DNA of 64,000 bases from Aradus depressus (lineage: Eukaryota; Arthropoda; Insecta; Hemiptera; Aradidae), in the NCBI GenBank assembly GCA_963662175.1, contig OY759222.1, forward strand, positions 17,184,222-17,248,221, given 5' to 3'. The first letter of the stretch is position 1, and each line of letters opens with the position of its first letter. The position numbers and the translations under genes are program-made. Below the pieces are notes generated by a model, which had not been told where the DNA came from, ran no database searches, and worked only from the letters and a program-made list of their open reading frames with translations. Positions 33,115 to 45,081 of this stretch are shown piece after piece.

Positions 33115-33340
33115 TTAGTTAGTTATTTTAACTCATGCCCGGGCTTTTAATTTCGAGGTCATATCGCCTACTACCAGAGAGCTCTTTCGTAGTTCTGGTG
33201 TACATGAGCCTGATTCTACTTTAAGCTTACTAAACTTTGCCTAGCCTAAATTTTTATTCACCATGGTTAGGGGACTAACGAGATATCGTACAGGCTCGGG
33301 ACCACTGCTAAACGTCCCTCCGAAGGACGGCGTGCTCTGG
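33115..33340 (-). mobile_element. tRNA-headed SINE, headless
   Basis: TTAGTTAGTTATTTTAACTC through CGAAGGACGGCGTGCT. Confidence 0.82.
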
Positions 33341-33471
33341 TTGAACATAATCTGTTTTATATATTTCATTAATATTTTTCCTTTTATTGTTATTTATTCT
33401 CTTTATATTCAATAAAATAAGTTTATTGTCAATTTCCAGGTACTAACCTCCTGTTGAAGTTTGTTAGTTAG

Positions 33472-33736
33472 TTATGATTCATGCCCTGGCTTTAACTACG
33501 AGGTCATATCGCCTACTACCAGAGAGCTCTTTCGTCACTCTTGTCGAGTCCGACACTACTATGGGAGTACTCAATTTTGCCTAGCCTAAATTTTTATTCA
33601 CCCCTATCCGAGGTCTTTAACGAGTAACTAACATCGTACAGGCTCGGGACTATCGCTTATGGTTCCATCCGAAGGAGGGCGTGCTCAAATTTTTTCTTGG
33701 TTAAGAATCCGCGATCTTGAGCGGCAAGCACGCTAC
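33472..33736 (-). mobile_element. tRNA-headed SINE, head mostly lost
   Basis: TGTTAGTTAGTTATGATTC through GAAGGAGGGCGTGCTC, then GCGATCTTGAGCGGCAAGC, with the box-B stretch deleted. Confidence 0.82.
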
Positions 33737-33864
33737 ATCTCATCTTATCATATATTAGTCAGTTATAGTACATTAGCTTATTGTGTATATTATTCGTACA
33801 TAGAGCGGAAAATATCTACTATATATAATAACTATCGATGTAATCTAGATATCGAAATATTTTG

Positions 33865-34105
33865 TATGTTGCGGATTTGGCTGAAAATCCAAGGGTGTCG
33901 TCCTTACACAGTTCTCAATACAAGGACAAAATTTCGTGTAGATATATTCATTCTATCGGGAAGTATCAAGTATCACAGACATACAAGACATTTTTTTTTT
34001 CAATTTTGGAAATCAGTGTGAAAACATAAAATCCGTTGAAAACTCAACATCGAAATTCTTACCGATTACATAACTTACCCTATACTTCGTATAGCAAGGA
34101 GAAAT
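33865..34105 (+). repeat. CGE repeat, 3' half
   Basis: TTGGCTGAAAATCCAAGG, ATATTCATTCTATCGGG, TCAACATCGAAATTCTTACC, ending CTATACTTCGTATAGC. Confidence 0.7.
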
Positions 34106-34555
34106 AAAACACCATCTGAAAGATAGACGATGGAAGGGTATGGAATCAAGTTACAGTGAAAAATACTTGAGAGACAAGACATGAAAAATAAGGTCCTCCC
34201 TCTGACCTTCAACTCCAAAATAAAAAAATGATACTTGATGCAAATTTTCGAAAAAGATAAATAAGCAGGAACGATTAGAGCAGTATTATTATTCAAAACA
34301 GTCGGCGTTGAAGTTACCGCAGGTCCTGCTGCCACTTAAGGTGACGAACACAAAATGACTTGTCTACTTCACACAAATGAGACTCCTTCATTTTTTTTTC
34401 TTAAATTTTCATATTTTTTCTTTCATGGCTATATACAGAAAGGATAAAAACTCAACAAAATAAATCAAATGTCAATCCAATGGAAATAATACGAGATTCA
34501 TACTACGTAAATATCATACATTTTTTTAAATAAGAAAATTTTTCGTTTGATTTCT

Positions 34556-34800
34556 CCGGCTATACAAAGTATGAGGGAAGTTATGGCATCGATGAAAAAT
34601 TTGATGTTGAATTTTCACCGGAATTTCATGTTTTCCGTCTACTGATTCAAATTTCCTGTCTGTGAACACAATAACTCCCATAAGAATGAATATTTCGTCA
34701 TTCCCAGAACGACATAAGAATGACACCTATTGGTTTTCAGCAAAAACGGGCAAGATTAGGGGGAAGCTTTACACAAAAACTCTAATAAATGGCTGCCTAG
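34556..34800 (-). repeat. CGE repeat next to the minisatellite
   Basis: Starts GCTATACAAAGTATGAGGGA and ends at ACACAAAAACTCTAATAAAT, 20 bases before the first 37-bp unit. Confidence 0.65.
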
Positions 34801-34820
34801 CTATTCACGAACTTCTTTTA

Positions 34821-37800
34821 TACAAACTGAAACAGGGATATACCCGACTATTATTTATACAAACTGAAACAGGGATATACCCGACTATTATTTATACAAA
34901 CTGAAACAGGGATATACCCGACTATTATTTATACAAACTGAAACAGGGATATACCCGACTATTATTTATACAAACTGAAACAGGGATATACCCGACCATT
35001 ATTTATACAAACTGAAACAGGGATATACCCGACTATTATTTATACAAACTGAAACAGGGATATACCCGACTATTATTTATACAAACTGAAACAGGGATAT
35101 ACCCGACTATTATTTATACAAACTGAAACAGGGATATACCCGACTATTATTTATACAAACTGAAACAGGGATATACCCGACTATTATTTATACAAACTGA
35201 AACAGGGATATACCCGACCATTATTTATACAAACTGAAACAGGGATATACCCGACTATTATTTATACAAACTGAAACAGGGATATACCCGACTATTATTT
35301 ATACAAACTGAAACAGGGATATACCCGACTATTATTTATACAAACTGAAACAGGGATATACCCGACTATTATTTATACAAACTGAAACAGGGATATACCC
35401 GACTATTATTTATACAAACTGAAACAGGGATATACCCGACTATTATTTATACAAACTGAAACAGGGATATACCCGACTATTATTTATACAAACTGAAACA
35501 GGGATATACCCGACTATTATTTATACAAACTGAAACAGGGATATACCCGACTATTATTTATACAAACTGAAACAGGGATATACCCGACTATTATTTATAC
35601 AAACTGAAACAGGGATATACCCGACTATTATTTATACAAACTGAAACAGGGATATACCCGACTATTATTTATACAAACTGAAACAGGGATATACCCGACC
35701 ATTATTTATACAAACTGAAACAGGGATATACCCGACTATTATTTATACAAACTGAAACAGGGATATACCCGACTATTATTTATACAAACTGAAACAGGGA
35801 TATACCCGACTATTATTTATACAAACTGAAACAGGGATATACCCGACTATTATTTATACAAACTGAAACAGGGATATACCCGACTATTATTTATACAAAC
35901 TGAAACAGGGATATACCCGACTATTATTTATACAAACTGAAACAGGGATATACCCGACTATTATTTATACAAACTGAAACAGGGATATACCCGACTATTA
36001 TTTATACAAACTGAAACAGGGATATACCCGACTATTATTTATACAAACTGAAACAGGGATATACCCGACTATTATTTATACAAACTGAAACAGGGATATA
36101 CCCGACTATTATTTATACAAACTGAAACAGGGATATACCCGACTATTATTTATACAAACTGAAACAGGGATATACCCGACCATTATTTATACAAACTGAA
36201 ACAGGGATATACCCGACTATTATTTATACAAACTGAAACAGGGATATACCCGACTATTATTTATACAAACTGAAACAGGGATATACCCGACTATTATTTA
36301 TACAAACTGAAACAGGGATATACCCGACTATTATTTATACAAACTGAAACAGGGATATACCCGACTATTATTTATACAAACTGAAACAGGGATATACCCG
36401 ACTATTATTTATACAAACTGAAACAGGGATATACCCGACTATTATTTATACAAACAGAAACAGGGATATACCCGACTATTATTTATACAAACTGAAACAG
36501 GGATATACCCGACTATTATTTATACAAACTGAAACAGGGATATACCCGACCATTATTTATACAAACTGAAACAGGGATATACCCGACTATTATTTATACA
36601 AACTGAAACAGGGATATACCCGACTATTATTTATACAAACTGAAACAGGGATATACCCGACTATTATTTATACAAACTGAAACAGGGATATACCCGACTA
36701 TTATTTATACAAACTGAAACAGGGATATACCCGACTATTATTTATACAAACTGAAACAGGGATATACCCGACCATTATTTATACAAACTGAAACAGGGAT
36801 ATACCCGACTATTATTTATACAAACTGAAACAGGGATATACCCGACTATTATTTATACAAACTGAAACAGGGATATACCCGACTATTATTTATACAAACT
36901 GAAACAGGGATATACCCGACTATTATTTATACAAACTGAAACAGGGATATACCCGACTATTATTTATACAAACTGAAACAGGGATATACCCGACCATTAT
37001 TTATACAAACTGAAACAGGGATATACCCGACTATTATTTATACAAACTGAAACAGGGATATACCCGACTATTATTTATACAAACTGAAACAGGGATATAC
37101 CCGACTATTATTTATACAAACTGAAACAGGGATATACCCGACTATTATTTATACAAACTGAAACAGGGATATACCCGACTATTATTTATACAAACTGAAA
37201 CAGGGATATACCCGACTATTATTTATACAAACTGAAACAGGGATATACCCGACTATTATTTATACAAACTGAAACAGGGATATACCCGACTATTATTTAT
37301 ACAAACTGAAACAGGGATATACCCGACTATTATTTATACAAACTGAAACAGGGATATACCCGACTATTATTTATACAAACTGAAACAGGGATATACCCGA
37401 CCATTATTTATACAAACTGAAACAGGGATATACCCGACTATTATTTATACAAACTGAAACAGGGATATACCCGACTATTATTTATACAAACTGAAACAGG
37501 GATATACCCGACTATTATTTATACAAACTGAAACAGGGGTATACCCGACTATTATTTATACAAACTGAAACAGGGGTATACCCGACTATTATTTATACAA
37601 ACTGAAACAGGGATATACCCGACTATTATTTATACAAACTGAAACAGAGATATACCCGACTATTATTTATACAAACTGAAACAGGGATATACCCGACTAT
37701 TATTTATACAAACTGAAACAGGGATATACCCGACTATTATTTATACAAACTGAAACAGGGATATACCCGACTATTATTTATACAAACTGAAACAGGGATA

Positions 37801-38044
37801 TACCCGACCATTATTTATACAAACTGAAACAGGGATATACCCGACCATTATTTATACAAACTGAAACAGGGATATACCCGACTATTATTTATACAAACTG
37901 AAACAGGGATATACCCGACTATTATTTATACAAACTGAAACAGGGATATACCCGACTATTATTTATACAAACTGAAACAGGGATATACCCGACTATTATT
38001 TATACAAACTGAAACAGGGATATACCCGACTATTATTTATACAA
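34821..38044. repeat. 37-bp minisatellite, 87 units
   Basis: The unit starts TACAAACTGAAACAGGGATA and ends TACCCGACTATTATTTA. The first unit starts at 34821 and the truncated last one at 38040, exactly 87x37 bases apart. Units are almost identical. Known variants are T>C in GAC(T/C)ATT at 34997, 35219, 35700, 36181, 36551, 36773, 36995, 37402, 37809 and 37846, CAAACAGAAAC near 36452, two GGGGTATA units near 37540-37580, and CAGAGA near 37646. 37 is not a multiple of 3, and each frame meets TGA within about three units, so it is not coding. Confidence 0.98.
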
Positions 38045-38642
38045 ATGAACTGCATCATAATTACATACTCAAAGTGATAAACATGGCAAATCCAAGACTT
38101 CCCAAGGACCTAGCTAAAGAGGTTATTAAAAGGAATGTGCTCTGGTTCGACGGATAAATATAGTCTGTTAATAACATCGAGATATGGAACACACAGTTAT
38201 CAAATATACGGAATAGTTTAAAAGAGCATTATCGCAATCAGTTCAGGAGGAAATTAAAACTCAGACCGGTACTTGCTAGGTAGGGAACTGGAGTTCCGCG
38301 ATTCAGTTATTAGTTACTTACAGAGTGACCTACCATTGTCAAGTATTAGATTTATAATTAAACCTAGAGGTGAACTGTTGCATCTAAGCTATACACCTAT
38401 CAATCAATATACCTCCGAAGATATGGACTTTGTATGCCCAATGTGTTACAGCCCCTGTAAAGAAGATCTATATCACTTCCTCATTACCTGCTCCAAATAT
38501 GATGATTTAAAAAATAAAATATTTAAAAACAACGTAGATACTTCATTTATGTTGGAATTATTAAATGGTAAAAATTGGCAGCTACTGGTAAATTATTGCA
38601 AAAAGGCTTACGATTTCAGAAACTGTGAATTAAATAAATAAA
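38045..38642 (+). mobile_element. LINE 3' end abutting the minisatellite
   Basis: Directly after the last unit one frame reads ELHHNYILKVINMANPRL and KEVIKRNVLWFDG, then stops. A shifted frame (38273-38641) reads FVCPMCYSPCKEDLYHFLIT, the C-terminal CxxC...H...C zinc-like motif of LINE ORF2, ending AAATAAATAAATAG. Frameshift and stops make it a pseudogene. Confidence 0.7.
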
Positions 38643-38667
38643 TAGGAACAAAGATATATATATATAT

Positions 38668-38880
38668 GGGACGTTAAGCGATGGTCCCGAGCCTGTACGA
38701 TGTCAGGTACTCGTTGAAGACCCCTGCCCTAGGTGAATAAAAATTTAGGGTAGGCAAAATTTAGGACTTCCACAGTAGAGTCGGCCTCATGTCCACCTGA
38801 GTGACGAAAGAGCGCTCTGGTAGTAGGCGATATGACCTCGTAGTTAAAGCCCGGGCATGAGTCATAAAACCTAACCTATA
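38668..38880 (+). mobile_element. tRNA-headed SINE, 5'-truncated
   Basis: Starts GGGACGTTAAGCGATGGTCC after a short TA run and ends CATAAAACCTAACCTATA. Confidence 0.88.
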
Positions 38881-38884
38881 TAAA

Positions 38885-39075
38885 ATCAAGTTTTTCTAAA
38901 GCAAAAATCTTCAATCTAATCCAAAGGTATTTTCCTATTTAGTTGACACGGAAAATGAATAGCATAGAATTGAGAATACAAAATTGGGTTTATTTAAACT
39001 TAACCTACTTAATAGAATAAAAAAATACATTTGGAAAATAAAAAATAAATTATTTACAAAAAATTCTTACTAATT
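38885..39075. repeat. Fragment of the large TIR element family
   Basis: AATCTAATCCAAAG and ACACGGAAAATGAATAGCAT match 29130-29190 and 47640-47690. Confidence 0.5.
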
Positions 39076-39099
39076 CCTAAAACTATATTATTCTCTTTT

Positions 39100-39190
39100 A
39101 GTATGAGTATGGAGGAAGAGCAAAAAATTAATTGATTAATTCGTTCTGGGGAAGTACATTGCCATTGATTTACTAACAACTTTTTATTTT
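39100..39190 (-). repeat. CGE repeat, 5' end
   Basis: AATTAATTGATTAATTCGTT, CTGGGGAAGTACATTGCC and the remnant of the terminal palindrome. Confidence 0.65.
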
Positions 39191-39759
39191 ACTCCCCCAA
39201 CTATATAATAAATTGAGTAATTACGAAAGATAAGAAGGTCTTGGTTTTATTTTCAATGATGGCCGACACGTCCCATTTTGGGAATTTCAATGTATAAAAC
39301 TTAATTGAGTATAGAAAAAAAAGAAAAAAAATCAAAAAAAGATGAGAGAAGGGTGCCGTGTGTGGTCTCGCACCAACACCCCTATGACTTATTCATGGAT
39401 TTGTCAAAAGAACTGTGAACGCTCTGTAGAATTTTAAAATCTCGTCCACCACCAGCTCTGTGTTCCTGTCTGCGACCGAACCCAAATATAGACACTCGTC
39501 ATTAACATATTTGAATTTGGTTGACTATTTTTGTACAAATCCATTGGAATTTTCTTGTTTTTAGGCTGGTCCATGTTTGTATAAGGAAGTTGTCGTCAAG
39601 ACGGAACGCGAACTTGAGATAGTAACGGAAACGTATTATGGTTTGAAGGTTCTTCAAACAAGTTCGACTCTTTTAAATGTGTGCGTGTGATTTTCAGAAA
39701 TTATTTAAAAAAATTGTTGAGGAAGCCCAATATTTGGGAGCGCCAATGACGTAGGGCAA

Positions 39760-40335
39760 TGACAATAAATATGACGATAGAAGATAGGGACCAGGTCGCA
39801 TCTTGTAAAGGTTTAGAAACTGGCTTAGCTTCTTCCATAAGAGTGCAGAACTCTGTAGCATAGAGATTTGGAAAGATGTGCAACGTCTAAAGGCTGGAAG
39901 ATGACAATAGAATATAGTGACTACTTCGCATCTTGTAGAAGAATAAAAACTTGCTTCGCTTCCAACAGAAGAGCACAGAAATCTATAGCACAGAGATTTG
40001 GAAAGATGTCCAACGTCTAAAGGCTGGAAGATGACAATAGAAGATAGGGACAACTTCACATCTTGTAGAAGAATTAAAACTTGCTTCGCTTCTTCCATAA
40101 GAGACGTGGCTACTTCGCATCTTGTAGAAGAATAAAAACTTGCTTCGCTTCCAACAGAAGAGCACAGAAATCTATAGCACAGAGATTTGGAAAGATGTCC
40201 AACGTCTAAAGGCTGGAAGATGACAATAGAAGATAGGGACAACTTCACATCTTGTAGAAGAATTAAAACTTGCTTCGCTTCTTCCATAAGAGTGCAGAAC
40301 TCATACGTAGCACAGAGACTTAAAAAGAGTTGCAA
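39760..40335. repeat. Degenerate ~130-bp tandem repeat
   Basis: About four units built from GACAATAGAAGATAGGGAC, CATCTTGTAGAAGAAT, AAACTTGCTTCGCTTC, GCACAGAGATTTGGAAAGAT and CAACGTCTAAAGGCTGGAAG. Units start near 39775, 39904, 40033 and 40220, and one carries an extra partial unit of about 57 bases. A 213-codon minus-strand frame across it is a by-product of the periodicity. Confidence 0.85.
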
Positions 40336-41060
40336 CGCCTAAATTGTTAAAAACCGTCAAGCTGAGGATGTTCCCAAACCTTATTTCCAAGAAGACATCG
40401 GTGGCTTCTAAGTATCAAGGACCTGGTAGCAGTAGAAGAACTTGGAAGAATGAGCTGAGGAGAAAAGAAAAGAGAACAAGTTGAGAAGGAGTTAAAACTG
40501 TCAGAAGATGAGTGTCGCTATTGAGCTGTTTCGTAGTAATGGCTAGGATCCTACATGATGAAACTACAGGTCTCCAAGTAGGAGAAAACCGCTCATTGGT
40601 TGCCTCTTACGAGAAAAAAGAAAGTTCATTCATAGAAGACCCCTGGCACGCATCCTTCTTGCAGGTCCTCAAAGGAAGTTTGTAGATACTCTGCATTGTA
40701 CTGAACTGTTCTTGTTCATTGTGAAATCTCTACGTTGTGTTGGAGGTCATATGGTGGGCATTATTATGTAAATTATAAATTATATTGGAATGTCGGGTGG
40801 ATATATGCCAGAAGAATCAACGTGCTGTGTACACTTTGAATGCCAAAAAAGCTTCATGAAATATGCGTATATTCTCTACGCTTTACTCGTGATTCTTGCG
40901 TAAGGAGCAAAAATTAAGTAGTTCCACAACATGCGTTGAGAAATTATGTGGAAAAGATCAATGGTACAGGATAAAATATTGACTTTACTCAAAATGATAA
41001 TAATTGCAGATAACTCATTTTACTCCCTTAAGTATAGGGGAAGTTAAGTAATTGGTTAGA
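40336..41060. other. Unassigned, moderate GC
   Basis: Follows the tandem repeat. No frame is convincing. It may be the rest of the same unknown element. Confidence 0.3.
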
Positions 41061-41240
41061 AAGGGCTTTTAATAATTGAAACAACTCGAAAAACCGATGG
41101 TCAGCCATGTGCAAAGGATGCAGAAGGCTGAAACCCCACCAAGACTGAGGTTAGTAATCCCGGAGGGAAACAGAGGACGAGGAAGACCCAGGAAGATGGG
41201 TCGATGGAGACGCAAAGAACCTCCTGTCCAGAGTTCTGCT
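41060..41240 (+). mobile_element. LINE RT C-terminal fragment
   Basis: HVQRMQKAETPPRLRLVIPE then GNRGRGRPRKMGRWRR resembles the GHVxRM...GxRxxGRPRxxW end of many LINE reverse transcriptases. A related piece (VAEDQEAGRRKDWGRR) may continue at 41430-41560 after an AT-rich interruption. Confidence 0.55.
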
Positions 41241-41623
41241 GCATCCTCAATTACATTTACTAAACTTAAAACTTTTTTTTCTTTTATTTATTCTAGAATT
41301 TGTTCAAAAACAATAAGGGTTCACTTGAGAATAAATGATAAAATAATAAATAATACAAAATATTTAAAACAAATAACAAGAAGTGAGAAGCAATAAAGAA
41401 AAGAATATGTATAAAAAAATAAATAGTAAATATGGAGAAGGGAGGAGACCACGGGAGGCCAGCACTGCCCAACTGTCCAGCAGTGGCGGAAGACCAAGAG
41501 GCGGGACGTCGAAAGGACTGGGGCAGAAGGGGAGAATTTAGTCATCACCTTGAAATATGTCGTGAAAAAAAAAATATATATATATATAAAGTAGATCGCA
41601 AGGCCAACGCACGAGGATTGTGT

Positions 41624-42050
41624 GTACATCCCCAGCCAAAATTTAATAAATTAAGTTTTAGCTCTCCCTCCAAAATCAGTAGACCGTTTGCGCTAATATT
41701 GTACAGTTGACACAGGGGGCTCCTGCAGTTATTAGAGTTATCAAATTGAGCCTCCCCCTAATCCCCTTCTGCCCTGATTTGACTGAAAATCGATAGGTGT
41801 TGTCCATATGGGGTTTTGGTCACACATATAAAATTTCGTGTCGATACATTCATTATATCGATAGTTATTAGTGTTTTTATATTAAGCCTCCCCCTAATCC
41901 CTTCCTTCCCTTTGGTCGATTTGGCTGAAAATAAATTCATTCTATCGGGAATTATCGAGTTGACAGACACAAAGACAGACTTTTTTTTTTTCATATTTAG
42001 GATCTCCCGATTCCATAACTTCCCTTATGCTTCGTATACCTGGGGAAGTA
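41624..42050 (+). repeat. CGE repeat, near full length
   Basis: From GTACATCCCCAG to GCTTCGTATACCTGGGGAAGTAG. Two internal TTCGTGTCGATACATTCATT-type modules, then the AGACAGAC(T)n segment, then the terminal hairpin and CTGGGGAAGT, inverse of the 5' ACTTCCCCAG. Confidence 0.8.
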
Positions 42051-42461
42051 GAAGAGAGTGGGTTGGAGACTTCAGGATTTCTGATCCATATCAAATAATC
42101 TTTATCATAAAAACCAGCTGTCATTCAAGTCTCTTTATTACCACCTCTCTCTCCCCTTCAAACTCAGAATTAATTCCAGGTTCATTCTTACATTATGGAT
42201 TTCTCGTTTCTTTTTAAAATAATATAAAAAAAGCCGATCAAAAGAAATGTTTAAACAGTGCCTTTATATATTGCGTAGCATTGTGAGAGAGTTAAGATTA
42301 TTTTTCTTTGGGGCGGCGTCAAGAGTTTCTGAGTCTCCTTAAGAGAGAGAACCCACAGCTTTCCACATATAGATACAAAACACCATCTGTGTCTACTATA
42401 GTCTTTTATTTTTATCATTTCTTCTTTTAGTATCGCTTTTTTGCTTTCACTCTTTTTACTT
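42051..42461. other. Unassigned intronic
   Basis: Nothing recognised. Confidence 0.35.
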
Positions 42462-42575
42462 CCCCCAGCAGTACGAAGTATAGAGAAAGTTATGTAATTG
42501 GTTAGAAATTCGATGGTGAGTTTTCAATGGAATTTTCTATTTTCCGACCTCCTGACTCCAAGTTTGGAGTTAAGG
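42462..42575 (-). repeat. CGE repeat, 3' end
   Basis: ACTTCCCCCAGCAGTACGAAG, TATGTAATTGGTTAGAAATT, CCGACCTCCTGACTCCAAG. Confidence 0.65.
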
Positions 42576-42704
42576 AAAACTGTTAAACATTAACGTTTAA
42601 CTACTCGTTATTTTATTTCTCTGGTCTTTGGGCAAAAGGGCTTAGGTCAGAATAAGTCTTGTGATCCAAAGGACAAGTGCATTTAAATATTATTACCATA
42701 TGTA

Positions 42705-43341
42705 CAGGGGTGTAACCAGGGGGGCAGGGGGGGGGGGGGGGGGGGAGGGGGGCGCGTGTGCCCCCCTGGCCAGAGCAAAAAACCAAGATAAAAATTAAAT
42801 AAACTAAAAAAATTGTTTTTATTAAAAATGAATTGCTTGCAAGTTACCTTTCAAATTTCCCGTGCATCTGATTCCTAAATCAGCAATCAGCTGTTACATA
42901 AATGTACATGTACAAAACAAGTCATATTACATTTATTTAAATATATATGAATTCGATCATTTCATTTCCTCGCTCAAAATCGTCATTTATGTTATACTTT
43001 ATACTCTTAAAGCTGATTTTACATGCGCAGTAAAAGTGCAAAGCGCAACAGTAGCAAATGCACGCTATTGGATATGAGTCATTTAATTCTAAAAGCACAG
43101 AAACCACTGTGCATTTGCTGCTGCTGCGCTTTGCATTTTTGCTGCTCATGTAAAGTCAACTTAAGTATTACAGTCAGTGGTTACCTCAGGGGAAGCTTCT
43201 AGTGGTACGAGTCTCCCAAATAACAAAAGGTCTGCAACGCTAACTGCGGGTTGTGCCCCCGGGAGTCTATACCCCCACCCTCGTAGCCTAACTTTGCCCC
43301 CCCCCCCCCCCCCCCTGCTCAAAATCCTGGCTACGCCCCTG
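42705..43341. mobile_element. hAT-type non-autonomous element with 8-bp TSD
   Basis: CAGGGGTGTAACCAGG at the left and CCTGGCTACGCCCCTG at the right are inverted repeats. TSD CATATGTA at 42697-42704 and 43342-43349. Long G runs (42719-42752) face long C runs (43299-43316). A foldback of about 60-bp arms (43007-43165) lies inside. No transposase frame. Confidence 0.9.
43007..43165. repeat. Foldback MITE nested in the hAT element
   Basis: The left arm TTTTACATGCGCAGTAAAAG and the inverse of the right arm TTTACATGAGCAGCAAAAAT align for about 60 bases through GCAAATGCAC. The loop is about 45 bases. Confidence 0.65.
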
Positions 43342-43489
43342 CATATGTAACTGATTGTTGGAATATTCTACTTTGTTTATATTTAATATTTTTATTGAAA
43401 TAATATTTCAAGTAACATAAATGTATTTTACCTGATTTGCAGGACTTTTTCCAACCTTCAGAAATTCCCCTCCTAAAATTCAAATTTGC

Positions 43490-44180
43490 TGACTTAACCC
43501 CTTTTGTCCGAACATCCGACCTCCATATTCCAAGTATGAAATAAAAACGTCTGTCTGTGAGTCTATGAACATGATAACTCCCGATAGAATGAAAGAGTCG
43601 TCACGAATTTTTATACGTTCATTCAGAACCCTTTAACGACGTCACCTATTGATTTTCAGTCAAATTGACCAAAGGGAACAGGGAACAATTATATATAAAT
43701 ATATCGAGGGCGCCGGTATCTCAGTGGTATGCGTGCTTGTCTTCTGAGCTCAATAACATGGGTTCGAAAACCGACCGAGGCCCTTAGCTTATTTTATCTG
43801 GGAGGTAAAATAAACTTAAGCACGCCTTCCTTCGGATGGGACGTTAAGCGATGGTCCCGAGCCTGTACGATGTCAGGTACTCGTTAAAGACCCCTGCCCT
43901 AGGTGAATAAAAATTTAGGGTAGGCAAAAGTTAGGACTCCCATAGTAGAGTTGGGCTCATGTCCACCAGAATGACGAAAGAGCGCTCTGGTAGTACGTGA
44001 TATGACCTCGTAGTTAAAGCCCGGACATGAGTCATAAAACCTAACCTAACCTATAAATATATCGAGACACGATTCATTGAATATTAGCGCAAACGGTGAC
44101 TGGTTTTGTAAAAGGAGCAAAAAGTTAATTGATTAATTTGTTCTGGGGAAGTATGTCAAAAGTGATTCACCGACTTTTTA
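43490..44180 (-). repeat. CGE repeat split by a SINE
   Basis: Piece 43490-43707 (CCCGATAGAATGAAAGAGTC) and piece 44064-44180 (GATTAATTTGTTCTGGGGAAG, GTGATTCACCGAC) flank SINE 43708-44051. Confidence 0.7.
43708..44051 (+). mobile_element. tRNA-headed SINE, full length with 14-bp TSD
   Basis: Head GGCGCCGGTATCTCAGTGG, box B GGTTCGAAAACC, complete body, CCTAACCTAACC tail. TSD TATAAATATATCGA at 43694-43707 and 44052-44065. Confidence 0.93.
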
Positions 44181-44189
44181 TTATTATTA

Positions 44190-44440
44190 TATTACTCCTA
44201 TTTTGTTAATTAAGGTTATCATTTAGAAATAGTTTGTTTATAATTTTATATATCGAACTGGATCCATCGATTACTGAACACAAACTCACAACACCTTCAC
44301 CACAAACATCCACTCAAGTCATTAGAAGGCCCTGAAGAAGGAAATAAATAGTTTTCGAAACGTTGGCCAAATTTTGAATTTTTAATTTACACTACAAAAC
44401 CTCGAATTCCTTCTACATTGAAAATATACTGTCCACTCTA
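44190..44440 (+). mobile_element. Hammerhead-bearing element (copy D), borders not fixed
   Basis: Non-CGE segment between CGE pieces 44064-44180 and 44445-44530, with core D in the middle. Confidence 0.5.
44328..44368 (+). ncRNA. Hammerhead-ribozyme-like core D
   Basis: GGCC (44328-44331), CTGAAGA, extra A, stem II GGAAA/UUUUC (44340-44344 with 44352-44356), GAAAC, GTT, GGCC (44365-44368). The two GGCC strands form a perfect 4-bp stem I. Stem III is the palindrome ACGT. The best stem I in the window. Confidence 0.6.
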
Positions 44441-45081
44441 GTAATTTGTCAAAAATTTGATGTTATCATAAAATATACTAAATTTCGTGTCAATACATTC
44501 ATTAGATTGGCAGTTATTAGGGTATTTGAATTGAGTAATACGAATAACAACTATTCTATGGTCAGTTTGCGATTAGTGAGTGAATGAACGTGTTGGAAGA
44601 ACACGTAGACCCATCTCAATAACTACCACATTCCTCTTCTCAAACCGCATTGAACTTTTCTTTTTCTTCTATTTTCACTCCTTGACGTTCCTTGGATCTT
44701 AATTAGACCGTGGGAAGACGGAGGAATGAAACAGATTCCAGGATGGAATATATATACGGAATTGATACCAAGATTCCACAATATGTTAAAATCCAAAAGA
44801 TCAACAAACCATGGTGTATATAAAATTGGAAATATTTATATCAAATTGTTAGATTCATGTATATAGATAACTTCATCAACTGAAATTTTTACTACATGTA
44901 TTTTTATATACAAGATATTTAAATATAAGGTACTTATATTATACAATAAATGTCAGAATTTCTTGGATGCATATTTTATTCAATAGAATTTTCATTCACC
45001 ACAAGAAATAGTTTTGCTAGAGAATGTATCTTGTTTTATTTAATATGGGACGAAGCTATTACATTGTAGAAAGTGACTATT

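Noticed and set aside
34821..38044. CRISPR-like array of repeats
   Set aside because: Units are contiguous 37-bp tandem copies with no unique spacers, in an animal genome. It is a minisatellite.
39694..40335. 213-codon minus-strand frame
   Set aside because: The frame follows from the ~130-bp tandem repeat. The protein merely repeats itself and has no recognisable domain.
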